From: Limnohabitans sp. Jir61
GTDB lineage: Bacteria; Pseudomonadota; Gammaproteobacteria; Burkholderiales; Burkholderiaceae_C
Length of the DNA stretch: 64,000 nt
NCBI RefSeq assembly: GCF_003063545.1
Contig: NZ_NESD01000003.1
Coordinates: forward strand, 62,001 to 126,000
Reading direction: 5' to 3'
This document shows positions 47,643-57,099 of this stretch, one piece after another. Both the position numbers and the translations under genes were made by a program. Under the pieces are notes generated by a model. The model ran no database searches. It was not told where the DNA came from and saw nothing but the letters and a program-made list of their open reading frames with translations. Position 1 is the first letter of the stretch. Every line of letters starts with the position of its first letter.

Positions 47643-47825
47643 CACAAACGCAAAAACCGGAAGAAACATTAAATCCGCTGATCTAATTGGCAAATTTGAC
47701 AAAAATGATTGTCTCGGGTTTTCCCTGTTTGGTGAATACGCTAATTGGCGTATACGCGTTGTTTTTCAACGGTTTTTCAATGTTTTTGAGTGCGACTTGT
47801 TTGGCGTGTGAGCGAGAGGTATTTT

Positions 47826-48389
47826 TTATGCGTCGCTGCGTTTCATGCGTTCGCTCTTCCAGTACACGTCGTCGCCGCCGTTCATGCGGTTGAGAACACG
47901 GGCGAGGACAAACATGAGGTCGCTCAGGCGGTTGAGGTATTGGCGGGGTGCGTCGCCAATGGCTTCTTCGTTGCCCAAGGCGACCACGGCGCGTTCGGCA
48001 CGACGTGCCACGGTGCGGCAGATGTGTGCATGTGCAGCGCCGCGCGTGCCTGCGGGCAAGATGAATTCTTCAAGCTTGGGGAGCTTGGCGTTGTAGGTTT
48101 CTAGCGCAGTGTCTAGGGCTTGCACGGCTTCTTGTTTGAGCAGTTCAAAGCCGGGGATGGAGAGTTCGCCACCGAGGTTGAAGAGTTGGTGTTGGATTTC
48201 AACCAAGATGTCGCACACGTCTTGGGGCATGTCTTCGCAAAGTAAGACGCCGATGTTGGAGTTGAGTTCATCTACCTCGCCCATGGCGTGAACGCGCAAG
48301 CTATTTTTAGACACCCGTTGGTTGTTGCCCAAACCGGTGGTGCCAGCGTCGCCGGTGCGTGTGGCGATTTGTGAAAGTCGGTTGCCCAT
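47826..48389 (-). CDS. cob(I)yrinic acid a,c-diamide adenosyltransferase (PduO type)
   Basis: About 187 residues of the PduO/MMAB family: IATRTGDAGTTGLGNNQRVSK (ATP-binding loop), VDELNSNIGVLL, an LPAGTRGAAHAHICRTVARRAER block and a C-terminal LSDLMFVLARVLNR. It adenosylates corrinoids to make coenzyme B12, which fits a cell that uses cobalamin-dependent MetH. The ATG at 48389 after GAGGCAAC is preferred to one at 48407. Confidence 0.92.
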   Translation of the reverse strand: MGNRLSQIATRTGDAGTTGLGNNQRVSKNSLRVHAMGEVDELNSNIGVLLCEDMPQDVCDILVEIQHQLFNLGGELSIPGFELLKQEAVQALDTALETYNAKLPKLEEFILPAGTRGAAHAHICRTVARRAERAVVALGNEEAIGDAPRQYLNRLSDLMFVLARVLNRMNGGDDVYWKSERMKRSDA

Positions 48390-48496
48390 GTGCCGTTGCC
48401 TCGTCAATGTGGTTGGGGCCTATTTTGCCTGTCGCGCAGGGGCTTTTGGCTGACGGGGACATGTTCTTAGAATGACTGATCGCTTTGGAGACACGC

Positions 48497-49924
48497 ATGA
48501 ACGCCCCCACCCACCCCCAACATCTGACACCCGCTGTGACCCAACGCGAGGTGCCCGCCGAAATGATTGCTGCGTTGCAGGCGCGGTTTGGGGCGAATTG
48601 CTCGACGGCCTTGGTCATTCGTGAGCAGCACGGGCGTGATGAGTCGCCGTTTGTGCATGTGCCGCCACCGGCGGCGGTGGTGTTTGCCGAGTGCACGCAG
48701 GATGTGGCGGATGCGGTGAAGTTGGCGGCGCAGTACAAGGTGCCGGTGATTCCGTTTGGTGTGGGCTCGTCGCTTGAGGGCCATTTGTTGGCAGTGCAAG
48801 GCGGCATCAGTGTGGATGTGAGCCGCATGAACAAGGTGCTGAGCATCAACGCCGAAGATTTGACGGTGACGGTGCAGCCAGGTGTGACGCGCAAGCAGTT
48901 GAACGAAGAGATCAAGAGTACGGGTTTGTTTTTTCCGATCGACCCCGGTGCCGATGCGTCGCTTGGCGGCATGTGCGCCACACGCGCAAGCGGGACCAAC
49001 GCGGTGCGTTACGGCACGATGCGTGAGAACGTGTTGACGTTGGAAGTGGTAACCGCGAGTGGCGAGGTGATTCGCACGGGTACACGCGCAAAGAAGTCGG
49101 CGGCGGGTTATGACTTAACGCGTTTGTTTGTGGGCAGCGAGGGCACGCTGGGTGTGATGACAGAGATTACGCTACGCATTTACCCCTTGCCCGAGGCGGT
49201 GTCTGCCGCCATTTGCTCGTTCCCCAGCATTGAAGCTGCGGTGCACACCACTATTGCCACCATTCAAATGGGCGTACCGATTGCGCGTGTGGAGTTGATT
49301 GACGGCAACACCATTCGCATTGTGAACAACTACGCCAAATTGGGACTGGCCGAGACGCCCATGCTGTTGATGGAGTTTCACGGATCACCCGCAGGTGTGA
49401 AGGAACAGGCGGAAACGGTGCAAGAGATTGCAGCTGAATATGGGGGTCAATCGTTTGAATGGGCCACCACACCCGAAGAGCGCACGCGACTTTGGACAGC
49501 ACGACACAACGCTTACTTTGCTGCTATTCAAAGCAAACCCGGATGTCGTGCGATCAGCACTGACACGTGTGTGCCAATCAGCAAGCTGGCCGATTGTTTA
49601 TTGGATTCAATCGTGGAAGCGGATGCCACTGGCATTCCCTATTTCTTGGTCGGCCATGTGGGTGATGGCAACTTCCACTTCGGCTATTTGATTGATCCCA
49701 ACAACGCGCATGAATGCGCAACCGCTGAAGACTTGAATCACAAACTGGTGACACGTGCTTTGAAGCTAGGCGGCACGTGCACGGGCGAACACGGGATTGG
49801 TTTGCACAAGATGGATTTCTTACGAACCGAAACGGGCGAAGGCGCGGTGGACATGATGCGCACGATCAAGCGGGCACTCGACCCGCACAACATCATGAAC
49901 CCAGGGAAGATCTTTTCGCTATAA
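48497..49924 (+). CDS. D-lactate dehydrogenase (cytochrome type, FAD)
   Basis: 475 residues. The FAD PCMH domain (IPFGVGSSLEGHLLAVQGGI, DPGADASLGGMCATRASGTNAVRYGTM, KKSAAGYDLTRLFVGSEGTLG) is followed by a FAD-oxidase C domain with the metal/substrate site GHVGDGNFHFGY and GEHGIGLHKM. The sequence resembles eukaryotic LDHD/Dld more than GlcD. The ATG at 48497 follows GGAG; an in-frame TTG at 48485 is less likely. The last 32 bp overlap the convergent kinase gene. Confidence 0.87.
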   Translation: MNAPTHPQHLTPAVTQREVPAEMIAALQARFGANCSTALVIREQHGRDESPFVHVPPPAAVVFAECTQDVADAVKLAAQYKVPVIPFGVGSSLEGHLLAVQGGISVDVSRMNKVLSINAEDLTVTVQPGVTRKQLNEEIKSTGLFFPIDPGADASLGGMCATRASGTNAVRYGTMRENVLTLEVVTASGEVIRTGTRAKKSAAGYDLTRLFVGSEGTLGVMTEITLRIYPLPEAVSAAICSFPSIEAAVHTTIATIQMGVPIARVELIDGNTIRIVNNYAKLGLAETPMLLMEFHGSPAGVKEQAETVQEIAAEYGGQSFEWATTPEERTRLWTARHNAYFAAIQSKPGCRAISTDTCVPISKLADCLLDSIVEADATGIPYFLVGHVGDGNFHFGYLIDPNNAHECATAEDLNHKLVTRALKLGGTCTGEHGIGLHKMDFLRTETGEGAVDMMRTIKRALDPHNIMNPGKIFSL

Positions 49925-51656
49925 GCATTGCTTCGACTTGTGCGCACACCTTCGCTGCATCAAACGGCTTAAGCACAACCGCATTCACTCCAGCAGCAGA
50001 AAAGCGCTCTAGGTCATGCGGATTGACATTGGCTGTCAATCCTAGAACAGGGGTGTCACGCATAGGTAAATCAAAAGTCTGGCGCAAGGCGGTTGTGGCT
50101 TCAATGCCATCCATTTCGGGCATCACCATGTCCATCAAAACCACATCAAAACTATGAGCACGCAAAGCCTCTAAAGCTTTGATGCCATTGTCTGCCTCGA
50201 CTAGTTCGCAATTCTTCCAATGATTTTTCAGAATTTGACGGACTAACAAGCGATTGATTGGATGATCATCAACCACCAAAAATCGCTGCGCAGCGTTGGT
50301 CTCGGCTAAAGGGATTTCTGGTTTCTTGATGTCTTCTTTAGGCGCATCAACTTCAACCAGTGGCAAGGTAAACCAAAACGTGGACCCTTGTCCGGACTTG
50401 CTTTCAAAGCCAATATGTCCGCCCATCAACTCAACCAAGCGTTGTGTGATTGATAAGCCCAACCCGTTACCGCCATAACGTGATTGAATTTCTTCATCTG
50501 CCTGTACAAAGCGCTGGAAGATTTTTGGCTGCTGAGCTTCTGGTATGCCAATGCCGCTGTCTTTGACGGAGAAGTGCACACACAACGGTTGCCTTCGGAC
50601 GCGCAAGGTGACATTTCCCTGGTGGGTGAACTTGATGGCATTGCCTAATAAATTAACCAAGATCTGCATCAGCCTGTGTCGATCTGCACGCACCCAATGA
50701 GGCACGTTGTCATCGATCGTACAGGTGTACTGCAAATGCATGCTTTCTACGCGCTGTGCAAAAAGATCAAATGCTGTACTGACTGTTTCACGCAAAGCGA
50801 ATGTTTCGGCTTGCACATTGATTTTGCCCGCTTGCAACTGTGAATAGTCAAGAACGTCGTTAATCACGGTCAGCAAGTGATCGGCTGACTGCCGCGTGTG
50901 GTTCAAAATTTTGCTAGCTTGAGGATTGTTGGCCACTCGCTCTAGAAGCATATTGTTAAAACCAAGAATAGCGTTCATAGGCGTACGTAACTCATGGCTA
51001 ACTGTCGCGATAAAAAGCTCGCGCAGTGCCGCCGTACGCAATAACTCTTGTCGTTTTTCTTCGAGCTCAACATTACGCTGCAAACTTGCGTTGTAGGCGT
51101 TACGAAACAAACTGTCATATAAAAACGGAACCGTGATCACAATCAAAGTCACAACCGTATAACTTGCAAATGAGGACATCACCTGTGCCGTGCCTAAGGT
51201 TGGATTTTCCGGAAGCAATCCATGCCATGTCAGATATGCCATTCCCATTTCTACGACAACCACAACCATCAACCAAAGAAGGCCTGCTAAGCGACTGATG
51301 GCGTAAAAGGGAATTAAGGGAATCGCCGTCATCCACGCCATACGCGGCGAAAAAATACCCCCGGACATCCAAGCGGCATAAGACACCTGCATCAGCCCTG
51401 CCAACAAGCCGATATTCACGGATGTCCGAAATGGCAAACCCCATATGAATAAAAGCTGAAGAATTACCAATACAAAAGCGAACGCGAGAGGAACTGGAAC
51501 GCCGTTGGGGTAAGGGGTAATGATCGCCAAGATGACCATAACAACGATCAACAACCAAACCACTGCAAACAAATATGGAAGTCGCCCCTCTCTGAAACGC
51601 TTCGGTAACCGCGGAATTGCCCATGCCGCAAAATCATCAAACATGTATTGACTCAT
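49893..51656 (-). CDS. hybrid histidine kinase with receiver domain (second of a pair)
   Basis: 587 residues. Five or six N-terminal transmembrane helices (about 25-195), HisKA (TVSHELRTPMNAILGF), HATPase (LVNLLGNAIKFT, DSGIGIP, NGLGLSI), and a C-terminal receiver with FLVVDDHPINRLL, the acceptor Asp in DVVLMDMVMPEMDG, and VLKPF. There is no sensor domain beyond the membrane part. It overlaps the upstream paralogue by 4 bp and the dld 3' end by 32 bp. Confidence 0.9.
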   Translation of the reverse strand: MSQYMFDDFAAWAIPRLPKRFREGRLPYLFAVVWLLIVVMVILAIITPYPNGVPVPLAFAFVLVILQLLFIWGLPFRTSVNIGLLAGLMQVSYAAWMSGGIFSPRMAWMTAIPLIPFYAISRLAGLLWLMVVVVVEMGMAYLTWHGLLPENPTLGTAQVMSSFASYTVVTLIVITVPFLYDSLFRNAYNASLQRNVELEEKRQELLRTAALRELFIATVSHELRTPMNAILGFNNMLLERVANNPQASKILNHTRQSADHLLTVINDVLDYSQLQAGKINVQAETFALRETVSTAFDLFAQRVESMHLQYTCTIDDNVPHWVRADRHRLMQILVNLLGNAIKFTHQGNVTLRVRRQPLCVHFSVKDSGIGIPEAQQPKIFQRFVQADEEIQSRYGGNGLGLSITQRLVELMGGHIGFESKSGQGSTFWFTLPLVEVDAPKEDIKKPEIPLAETNAAQRFLVVDDHPINRLLVRQILKNHWKNCELVEADNGIKALEALRAHSFDVVLMDMVMPEMDGIEATTALRQTFDLPMRDTPVLGLTANVNPHDLERFSAAGVNAVVLKPFDAAKVCAQVEAMLIAKRSSLGS

Positions 51657-53407
51657 GCTTGACTCCGCATCGCATGTGAAGAGAGCGCATTTGAAATCTT
51701 GGCCATCAATTGTTGTTCATCCAGTGGCTTGTTGACCACATCATTCATACCTGATGCCAAGCAGCGATCATGATCTACCGGATTGGCGCTTGCTGTGAGC
51801 GCAAGAACGGGAATGTCACAAATCGGCGCAGGAAAGGTGGTCCGTAATGCTTGCGTCACTTGCATGCCGTCCATCTCCGGCATGATCATGTCCATGAGTG
51901 CCAAGTCGAATATCTGAGCATTTAATTTTTCTAAAGCATCTGCCCCACTGCTGGCCTCGACAATGTTTGCCTTCGGAAAACATTTTTTGAGCATCATCCG
52001 CGCAACCAATAAGTTGACTGCGTTATCGTCTACCAATAAAACCTGTATCGGCTTATCTGCCAATATGCGCATCATCTCTGCTGCAGCTCGCGCTTCTTTC
52101 ATCGCAACACTTCGCAATGGCAGCTGAAACCAAAACCGCGAGCCCTTACCCTGAACGCTACTCACCCCAATCGTGCCGCCCTGCAAACTCACTAACCGCT
52201 CACAGATCGACAGGCCTAGTCCCGTCCCGCCATATTGGCGATTCGTTTGTACATCTGCATGCTCAAAACCGTTAAAAATTTGTTTGTGACGATCTGCTGC
52301 AATCCCTATGCCCGTATCCTGCACTTCAAACAAGACGCCGCCGCCAACGGGTTGTGCTCGAACATCGATATGCCCGGTCGCCGTAAATTTCAATGCGTTG
52401 TCTAGCAAATTCCTAAGCACTTGCAAGAGACGCTGCCTATCCCCCTTGACCCACATGTGGTGTACGGCCGCGGCTTCTAGATGAATCGTCAATCCTTTGA
52501 TCTGCGCTTTTGATTCATAGTCAGATAGCAATTTAGCCAAGGTTTCGCGTAACGCAAACTCGTCTTCATGCAGCGAAAGTCGTCCCGCCTGCAATTGAGA
52601 AAAATCCAAAATATCATTGACAACTTGAAGCAACTGTTCTGTCGACCGTCGGATGTGATCGACCACCTTTGCGTCTTCTGCATTCGCAGATAACTCAGTT
52701 CGCAAAATACCATTGAGCCCAAGAATTGCATTCATCGGCGTGCGCAATTCGTGACCCACTGCCGCGATGAACTCGTCTTTATGGGCTTGTGCACGTAACA
52801 GTGCTTGATGGGTTTGCTCCAACTCAGCATTACTTTGGTCCATCTCTGCAACTTGTATGCGGTGCATTCGCTCAGTCACAAACACCACGTACATTGCCAA
52901 ACCACTGACAAATAATTTATTGGCAACGGTCCACGCCATGACCTCATTAGCCATGTTGATGTCACTATTGACCAACCCATATTTGCTGATGATCAACAAA
53001 ATCATGTTGGTTGAAAAAGCAACGATGACCCAGCTCAACGCGGCCATGCGGCTTAAAAGCAACACTGCAGGTAATGTGGCGGCAGTGATCCAAACCAAAA
53101 CTGGCGAATTAATTCCACCTGTCATTGATGCCAAATAAGCGACATAAGTTATGGACCACAGCAACGTCGCGTGCGCAATGAGCAGATAAGGAACGCGCAG
53201 CAATAAAAGTAGTAGCAACGACCAGAATCCAGCTGTTCCTATGAGATTAGAAGTATGGTCGTAGTCTGGATGGTTAATAAAATAAAAAGGCAACGAACAA
53301 GCACCTACCAGCAGCAAAATGTATTTCAACAAACTGCGACGACGATCGTCGTGAGAGCCTTTAAAAATGCTCTCTGGTAATACGATCTTTTGTAGCCATT
53401 GCAACAT
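51653..53407 (-). CDS. hybrid histidine kinase with receiver domain (first of a pair)
   Basis: 584 residues, same plan as its neighbour: membrane region (about 25-190), HisKA (AVGHELRTPMNAILGLNG), HATPase (VLRNLLDNALKFT, DTGIGIA, TGLGLSICERL), and receiver (VLLVDDNAVNLL, DLALMDMIMPEMDG, NKPLD). The two look like an old tandem duplication. It starts 5 bp after parB, so the pair is probably read from the parAB transcript. Confidence 0.9.
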   Translation of the reverse strand: MLQWLQKIVLPESIFKGSHDDRRRSLLKYILLLVGACSLPFYFINHPDYDHTSNLIGTAGFWSLLLLLLLRVPYLLIAHATLLWSITYVAYLASMTGGINSPVLVWITAATLPAVLLLSRMAALSWVIVAFSTNMILLIISKYGLVNSDINMANEVMAWTVANKLFVSGLAMYVVFVTERMHRIQVAEMDQSNAELEQTHQALLRAQAHKDEFIAAVGHELRTPMNAILGLNGILRTELSANAEDAKVVDHIRRSTEQLLQVVNDILDFSQLQAGRLSLHEDEFALRETLAKLLSDYESKAQIKGLTIHLEAAAVHHMWVKGDRQRLLQVLRNLLDNALKFTATGHIDVRAQPVGGGVLFEVQDTGIGIAADRHKQIFNGFEHADVQTNRQYGGTGLGLSICERLVSLQGGTIGVSSVQGKGSRFWFQLPLRSVAMKEARAAAEMMRILADKPIQVLLVDDNAVNLLVARMMLKKCFPKANIVEASSGADALEKLNAQIFDLALMDMIMPEMDGMQVTQALRTTFPAPICDIPVLALTASANPVDHDRCLASGMNDVVNKPLDEQQLMAKISNALSSHAMRSQA

Positions 53408-53412
53408 CGTCT

Positions 53413-54333
53413 TTACGACTTTCGCAACTTGTCGATCAGCCCATTCAACTCATCCAATGAGCCAAACTGAATCGACAGCTCTCCCAACTCTTCCACTCGG
53501 CCATGGCGCTTGACGCGCTTCTTCACACGCACTTCAACTTGTGCGGTCAGCAAATCTGACAGCTCTTCTTCAATGCGTTTGATATCGCGCGACTTTTCAC
53601 TTTTAGGTTTTTGAGGCACGAGATTAAATTCAGCGCTTAGTTTTTTCACCAAACTCTCAGCTTCCCGTACCGACATTTTTTTGGCGCTGATTTGGTTCGC
53701 TGCGGTAATTTGTGTGGCGCGGTCTAAAGCCAACAGCGCACGGGCATGTCCCATGTCGATGTCCCCCGCCATGAGCATGGATTGCACAGGCTCCGCTAAG
53801 TTGAGCAAGCGCAGCAAGTTGCTGGCAGCACTGCGGGAACGGCCAACGGCTTGTGCGGCCAACTCATGCGTGAGACCAAACTCCTTGATGAGACGCTGCA
53901 GACCTTGGGCTTCTTCAAGCGGGTTGAGGTCTTCGCGCTGAATGTTTTCAATCAGCGCCATGGCGGCGGCGGCCTCGTTGGGCACGTTGCGCACGAGTAC
54001 GGGTACGGTGTCGAGACCTGCTAATTTGGCAGCGCGACTGCGACGTTCACCTGCAATGATTTCATACTTGCCAGCATTGGGGCCGTCGTGCAATTGACGC
54101 ACAAGGATGGGCTGCATGATCCCTTGTGCCTTGATGCTTTCGGCCAATTCATACAACGCCCCCTCGTCCATGCGTGTACGCGGCTGATACATGCCGGCCA
54201 CCATTTGACTCAGCGGCAAAGTGCTTGGCAAGCCTTCTGCTGCCGCCGCTTGTGCGGCGACACTGTCATCAACTTTAGGACCGAGTAAAGCTTCGAGTCC
54301 ACGGCCTAGGCCTTTTGTTTTTTTAGTGACCAT
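53413..54333 (-). CDS. parB: chromosome partitioning protein ParB
   Basis: 306 residues. N-terminal GLGRGLEALLG, ParB/Srx CTPase core (IKAQGIMQPILVR, YEIIAGERRSRAAKLAG, ENIQREDLNPLEEA), helix-turn-helix (LTHELAAQAVGRSRSAASNLLRLL) and a C-terminal dimer domain (GSLDELNGLIDKL). It loads at parS and slides as a CTP clamp. Three parS sites are found 2-4 kb away. It overlaps the preceding hydrolase gene by 11 bp. Confidence 0.95.
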   Translation of the reverse strand: MVTKKTKGLGRGLEALLGPKVDDSVAAQAAAAEGLPSTLPLSQMVAGMYQPRTRMDEGALYELAESIKAQGIMQPILVRQLHDGPNAGKYEIIAGERRSRAAKLAGLDTVPVLVRNVPNEAAAAMALIENIQREDLNPLEEAQGLQRLIKEFGLTHELAAQAVGRSRSAASNLLRLLNLAEPVQSMLMAGDIDMGHARALLALDRATQITAANQISAKKMSVREAESLVKKLSAEFNLVPQKPKSEKSRDIKRIEEELSDLLTAQVEVRVKKRVKRHGRVEELGELSIQFGSLDELNGLIDKLRKS

Positions 54334-54883
54334 AAGGTACTTCTTCTTTCAGTAAATCTTGTAAGAGGGCAAATCCTTCAGGCCAATCGCCCAAGCGCGA
54401 ATCAGTGTTGATGTGTCCACTCATGCCACAGTCAACCAAGCGCGAGCCCCACGCATGCGCCAAACCACTGGCACGCAATAGGCTGCAATAAGCATCGTTT
54501 CGACTCGCGGCGACGATGCTGGGAAACGGCAATCGCTCCCGCACGATAGGGCTCCAGCTGTGCAGCATATGTTGCATTTCTGGGCGCTCAACATCTGCAG
54601 GCGCAACCAACAATGCGCCTTTGACTTTGTCTGCGTTCATCGAATGCGTAGCCCAAGCAGAGACGAGAACACAACCCAAACTGTGCGCCACCAAAACTGC
54701 ATTGGGATTGGCCAGCACAGCTTCTTCGAGCCGAATCATCCAGTCGCCACGCAACGGGAAATCCCAGTTGTGTTGTTCTATGCGCAAATAGCCATACCGC
54801 TCCTGCCACAGGCTTTGCCAGTGGTCGGGGCCGCTGTTATGCCAACCGGGGAGAATTAAAACGGAGTTGATCACGTCGTGCAC
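54323..54883 (-). CDS. RBBP9/YdeN-type alpha/beta hydrolase
   Basis: 186 residues: ILPGWHNSGPDHWQSLW at the start, the nucleophile Ser in VLVAHSLGCVL, the acid in the VAASRNDAYCS region and the His in GMSGHINTDS. Serine hydrolases of this family have no settled substrate. Its place between parA and parB, with an 11-bp overlap with parB, is unusual. Confidence 0.88.
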   Translation of the reverse strand: MHDVINSVLILPGWHNSGPDHWQSLWQERYGYLRIEQHNWDFPLRGDWMIRLEEAVLANPNAVLVAHSLGCVLVSAWATHSMNADKVKGALLVAPADVERPEMQHMLHSWSPIVRERLPFPSIVAASRNDAYCSLLRASGLAHAWGSRLVDCGMSGHINTDSRLGDWPEGFALLQDLLKEEVPYGH

Positions 54884-54918
54884 GTCAGAGTAAAAAGCAT
54901 GACTTATTTCTAATTAGC

Positions 54919-55716
54919 TTAGATCATCTTCACGCGCTCGACCATTTCTTGCGCAAAGTCCACAAACGCGTGGCTGCCTTTGGCGGACGGATCAAACACC
55001 ACGCCTGGCAAGCCGTAGCTAGGCGCTTCGGCTAGGCGCACGTTACGTGGGATCACGGCGCTGAACACTTTGTCACCAAAGTGGTCACGCAATTGGTCGC
55101 TCACTTGTTGCTGCAACGTAATGCGAGGGTCAAACATGACGCGCAACAAGCCAATAATTTTGAGTTCTCGGTTTAGGTTTGCATGCACTTGTTTGATGGT
55201 GTTAACCAAGTCGGTCAACCCTTCGAGTGCAAAGTATTCGCACTGCATGGGCACGATCACACCATGCGCTGCACACAACCCGTTAAGCGTGAGCATCGAC
55301 AAGGAGGGGGGGCAATCAATAAGCACAAAGTCGTACTCAGCATCCACCACGGCCAAGGCTTGCTTGAGGCGGTTTTCTCGGCGCTCTAAGGACACCAGCT
55401 CCACCTCGGCACCGGCCAAGTCGCGATTAGCGCCCAAGACGTCGTAGGTCGGAATTTTGCTGCGCACACCATCGGTGCCCCAGTTGCTGCGAATGCGGGC
55501 TTCCGCAATGGTGGCCTCTTCCAATAGCACGTCGTAAACCGATAACTCCATCTCGCGCTTGTCGACGCCCGAACTCATGGTGGCATTGCCTTGTGGGTCT
55601 AAGTCAATCATCAACACGCGCTGACCCACAAATGCCAAACCAGCGGCCAAGTTGACGGTGGTGGTGGTTTTGCCAACGCCACCTTTTTGGTTAGCAACGC
55701 AAAAAATTTTGGCCAT
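54919..55716 (-). CDS. parA: chromosome partitioning ATPase ParA
   Basis: 265 residues. Deviant Walker A (CVANQKGGVGKTTTTVNL), DLDPQGNATMSSG, DFVLIDCPPSLSMLT and a C-terminal FDPSAKGSHAFVDFA; a full Soj/ParA. With ParB it segregates the chromosome origin region. It follows the LysE gene by about 27 bp and starts the parA-hydrolase-parB-kinase-kinase run. Confidence 0.95.
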   Translation of the reverse strand: MAKIFCVANQKGGVGKTTTTVNLAAGLAFVGQRVLMIDLDPQGNATMSSGVDKREMELSVYDVLLEEATIAEARIRSNWGTDGVRSKIPTYDVLGANRDLAGAEVELVSLERRENRLKQALAVVDAEYDFVLIDCPPSLSMLTLNGLCAAHGVIVPMQCEYFALEGLTDLVNTIKQVHANLNRELKIIGLLRVMFDPRITLQQQVSDQLRDHFGDKVFSAVIPRNVRLAEAPSYGLPGVVFDPSAKGSHAFVDFAQEMVERVKMI

Positions 55717-55743
55717 ACAGAACTTTCGAAAGAGACGTAAAAA

Positions 55744-56358
55744 TTATTTAAACAAGGCCAACTTGAGGCCAAAACAAATGAGCAACGTACCCGCAGTTTT
55801 GTTAAGCATCACGCCCACCAAGGGATTGGCTCGTACACGTTCAGCCAAATGATGCGCCAAAAACACAACCACCAAACCATATGCGAATGTGAGCGCCGCG
55901 ATGGTGGCAGCCATCACTGCAAAAGTAAGTAGCCCTAAGTGAATCGCAGGATCGACAAACAAAGGAAAGAACGCCATGTAAAACACAATAGCCTTTGGGT
56001 TAAGAACCGTGATGAAAAGGGCTTGGCGGAAATAGTGATCAGGCTTCATGTTCAGCACCGGCGCATCACCAGGTTTGGCATTGAAAAGCGAATAGCCCAA
56101 ACCAATCAAATACGCCGCACCCGCCCATTGAATGGAGCTGTACAAGGTGGGGTAATTGATAAGCAGCGCAGACAAACCTGCCACAGCCAACCACAACAAC
56201 ACCTGATCGCCGGTAATCACACCCAGCGTTGCGGCCAAGCCCGAACGCACACCGCCCTTGCCTGTTGCCGTGAGCAAAGCCAAATTACCGGGGCCGGGAA
56301 TGGCCAGAAAAACAATGATGGCCACGACGAATGCGCCGTAGTCCGCGATACCGAACAT
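55744..56358 (-). CDS. LysE/RhtB-family exporter
   Basis: 204 residues with six hydrophobic segments and the family start FLAIPGPGNLALLTATGKGGVRSGLAATLGVITGD, then FNAKPGD and VLNPKAIVFYMAFFPLFV. It exports amino acids or derivatives; the substrate is not readable. Between rsmG and parA on the same strand. Confidence 0.9.
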   Translation of the reverse strand: MFGIADYGAFVVAIIVFLAIPGPGNLALLTATGKGGVRSGLAATLGVITGDQVLLWLAVAGLSALLINYPTLYSSIQWAGAAYLIGLGYSLFNAKPGDAPVLNMKPDHYFRQALFITVLNPKAIVFYMAFFPLFVDPAIHLGLLTFAVMAATIAALTFAYGLVVVFLAHHLAERVRANPLVGVMLNKTAGTLLICFGLKLALFK

Positions 56359-56388
56359 AGAAATCTCAGATTTATAACTGAGGGAAGT

Positions 56389-57099
56389 TTAACCGCGCAT
56401 CCAGATGATGCAGCGCTCGGCATCCAAGCCGGGCACCTGAAGCTGTTCCACGTGAAACACTTTGACGCTTTCTGGCAACACAGCCAGCTCTTGGTCTGGG
56501 TGTTTGCCCTTCATCGCCATCCACACACCTTGATCTGCCAAGGCAGACTTGGACCAAGTGGTGAAGTCGATCAACGAGGCGAAGGCACGGGAACACACCA
56601 CGTCATAGGGTTGGGTCAAACTCTCAACGCGGGCGTGCAAGCCCTTGAGGTTGGGCAGCCGCAACGTTGCGGCCACCTGTTGGATGAAGGCCGCTTTTTT
56701 AGCCACCGTGTCCACACACGTCACCGAAACGTCGGGGCAAGTGATAGCGATGACGATGCCCGGCAGGCCCGCACCCGCACCGACATCGAGCAAGCTAAAT
56801 TTGGCTTGGGGCAACTTGGCCACGACCTGCCTCTCGCCGCCGTCAGACGCAGCCACCAAACTCGCGCTCGGCAAACTTAGCTTCACCAACTCCCGACGCA
56901 GCGGCGCGATGACCGCCAAGCTGTCCAGCAAATGGTGTGTGAGCATTTCGTTAGCATCACGGACGGCGGTCAGGTTGTAAACCTTGGTCCATTTGCCAAT
57001 CAAATCCATGTAGGCCAACAACTGGGTCTGTTGATCTTCGGCCAGAACCAAGCCCAAACCATCGATGCCTTTTTGCAAAGTAGGCAAAAACGGATGCAT
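56389..57099 (-). CDS. rsmG: 16S rRNA (guanine527-N7)-methyltransferase RsmG
   Basis: 236 residues. KVYNLTAVRDANEMLTHHLLDSLAV at the start, the SAM site LLDVGAGAGLPGIVIAI, and CSRAFASLIDF. About 30 residues longer than E. coli RsmG because of an insertion near residues 70-95 (VAASDGGERQVVAK). The start overlaps the mnmG stop (TGATG), the classical gidAB coupling. A parS site lies in its 3' part. Confidence 0.95.
   Translation of the reverse strand: MHPFLPTLQKGIDGLGLVLAEDQQTQLLAYMDLIGKWTKVYNLTAVRDANEMLTHHLLDSLAVIAPLRRELVKLSLPSASLVAASDGGERQVVAKLPQAKFSLLDVGAGAGLPGIVIAITCPDVSVTCVDTVAKKAAFIQQVAATLRLPNLKGLHARVESLTQPYDVVCSRAFASLIDFTTWSKSALADQGVWMAMKGKHPDQELAVLPESVKVFHVEQLQVPGLDAERCIIWMRG
56444..56459. 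other. parS centromere site (one mismatch)
   Basis: TGTTCCACGTGAAACA against the parS consensus TGTTTCACGTGAAACA: 15 of 16 bases. Inside rsmG. Confidence 0.88.

Noticed and set aside
47599-47811. 70-residue frame leaving the right TIR
   Set aside because: No ribosome site, no recognisable domain, and its start lies in the repeat; probably chance in AT-rich DNA.
48497-49924. Identification as glcD, partner of glcEF at 5-7 kb
   Set aside because: The ASLGGMCATRASGTNAVRYGTM and HVGDGNFH context is closer to D-lactate dehydrogenases, and the gene is 41 kb away; still possible but not called.
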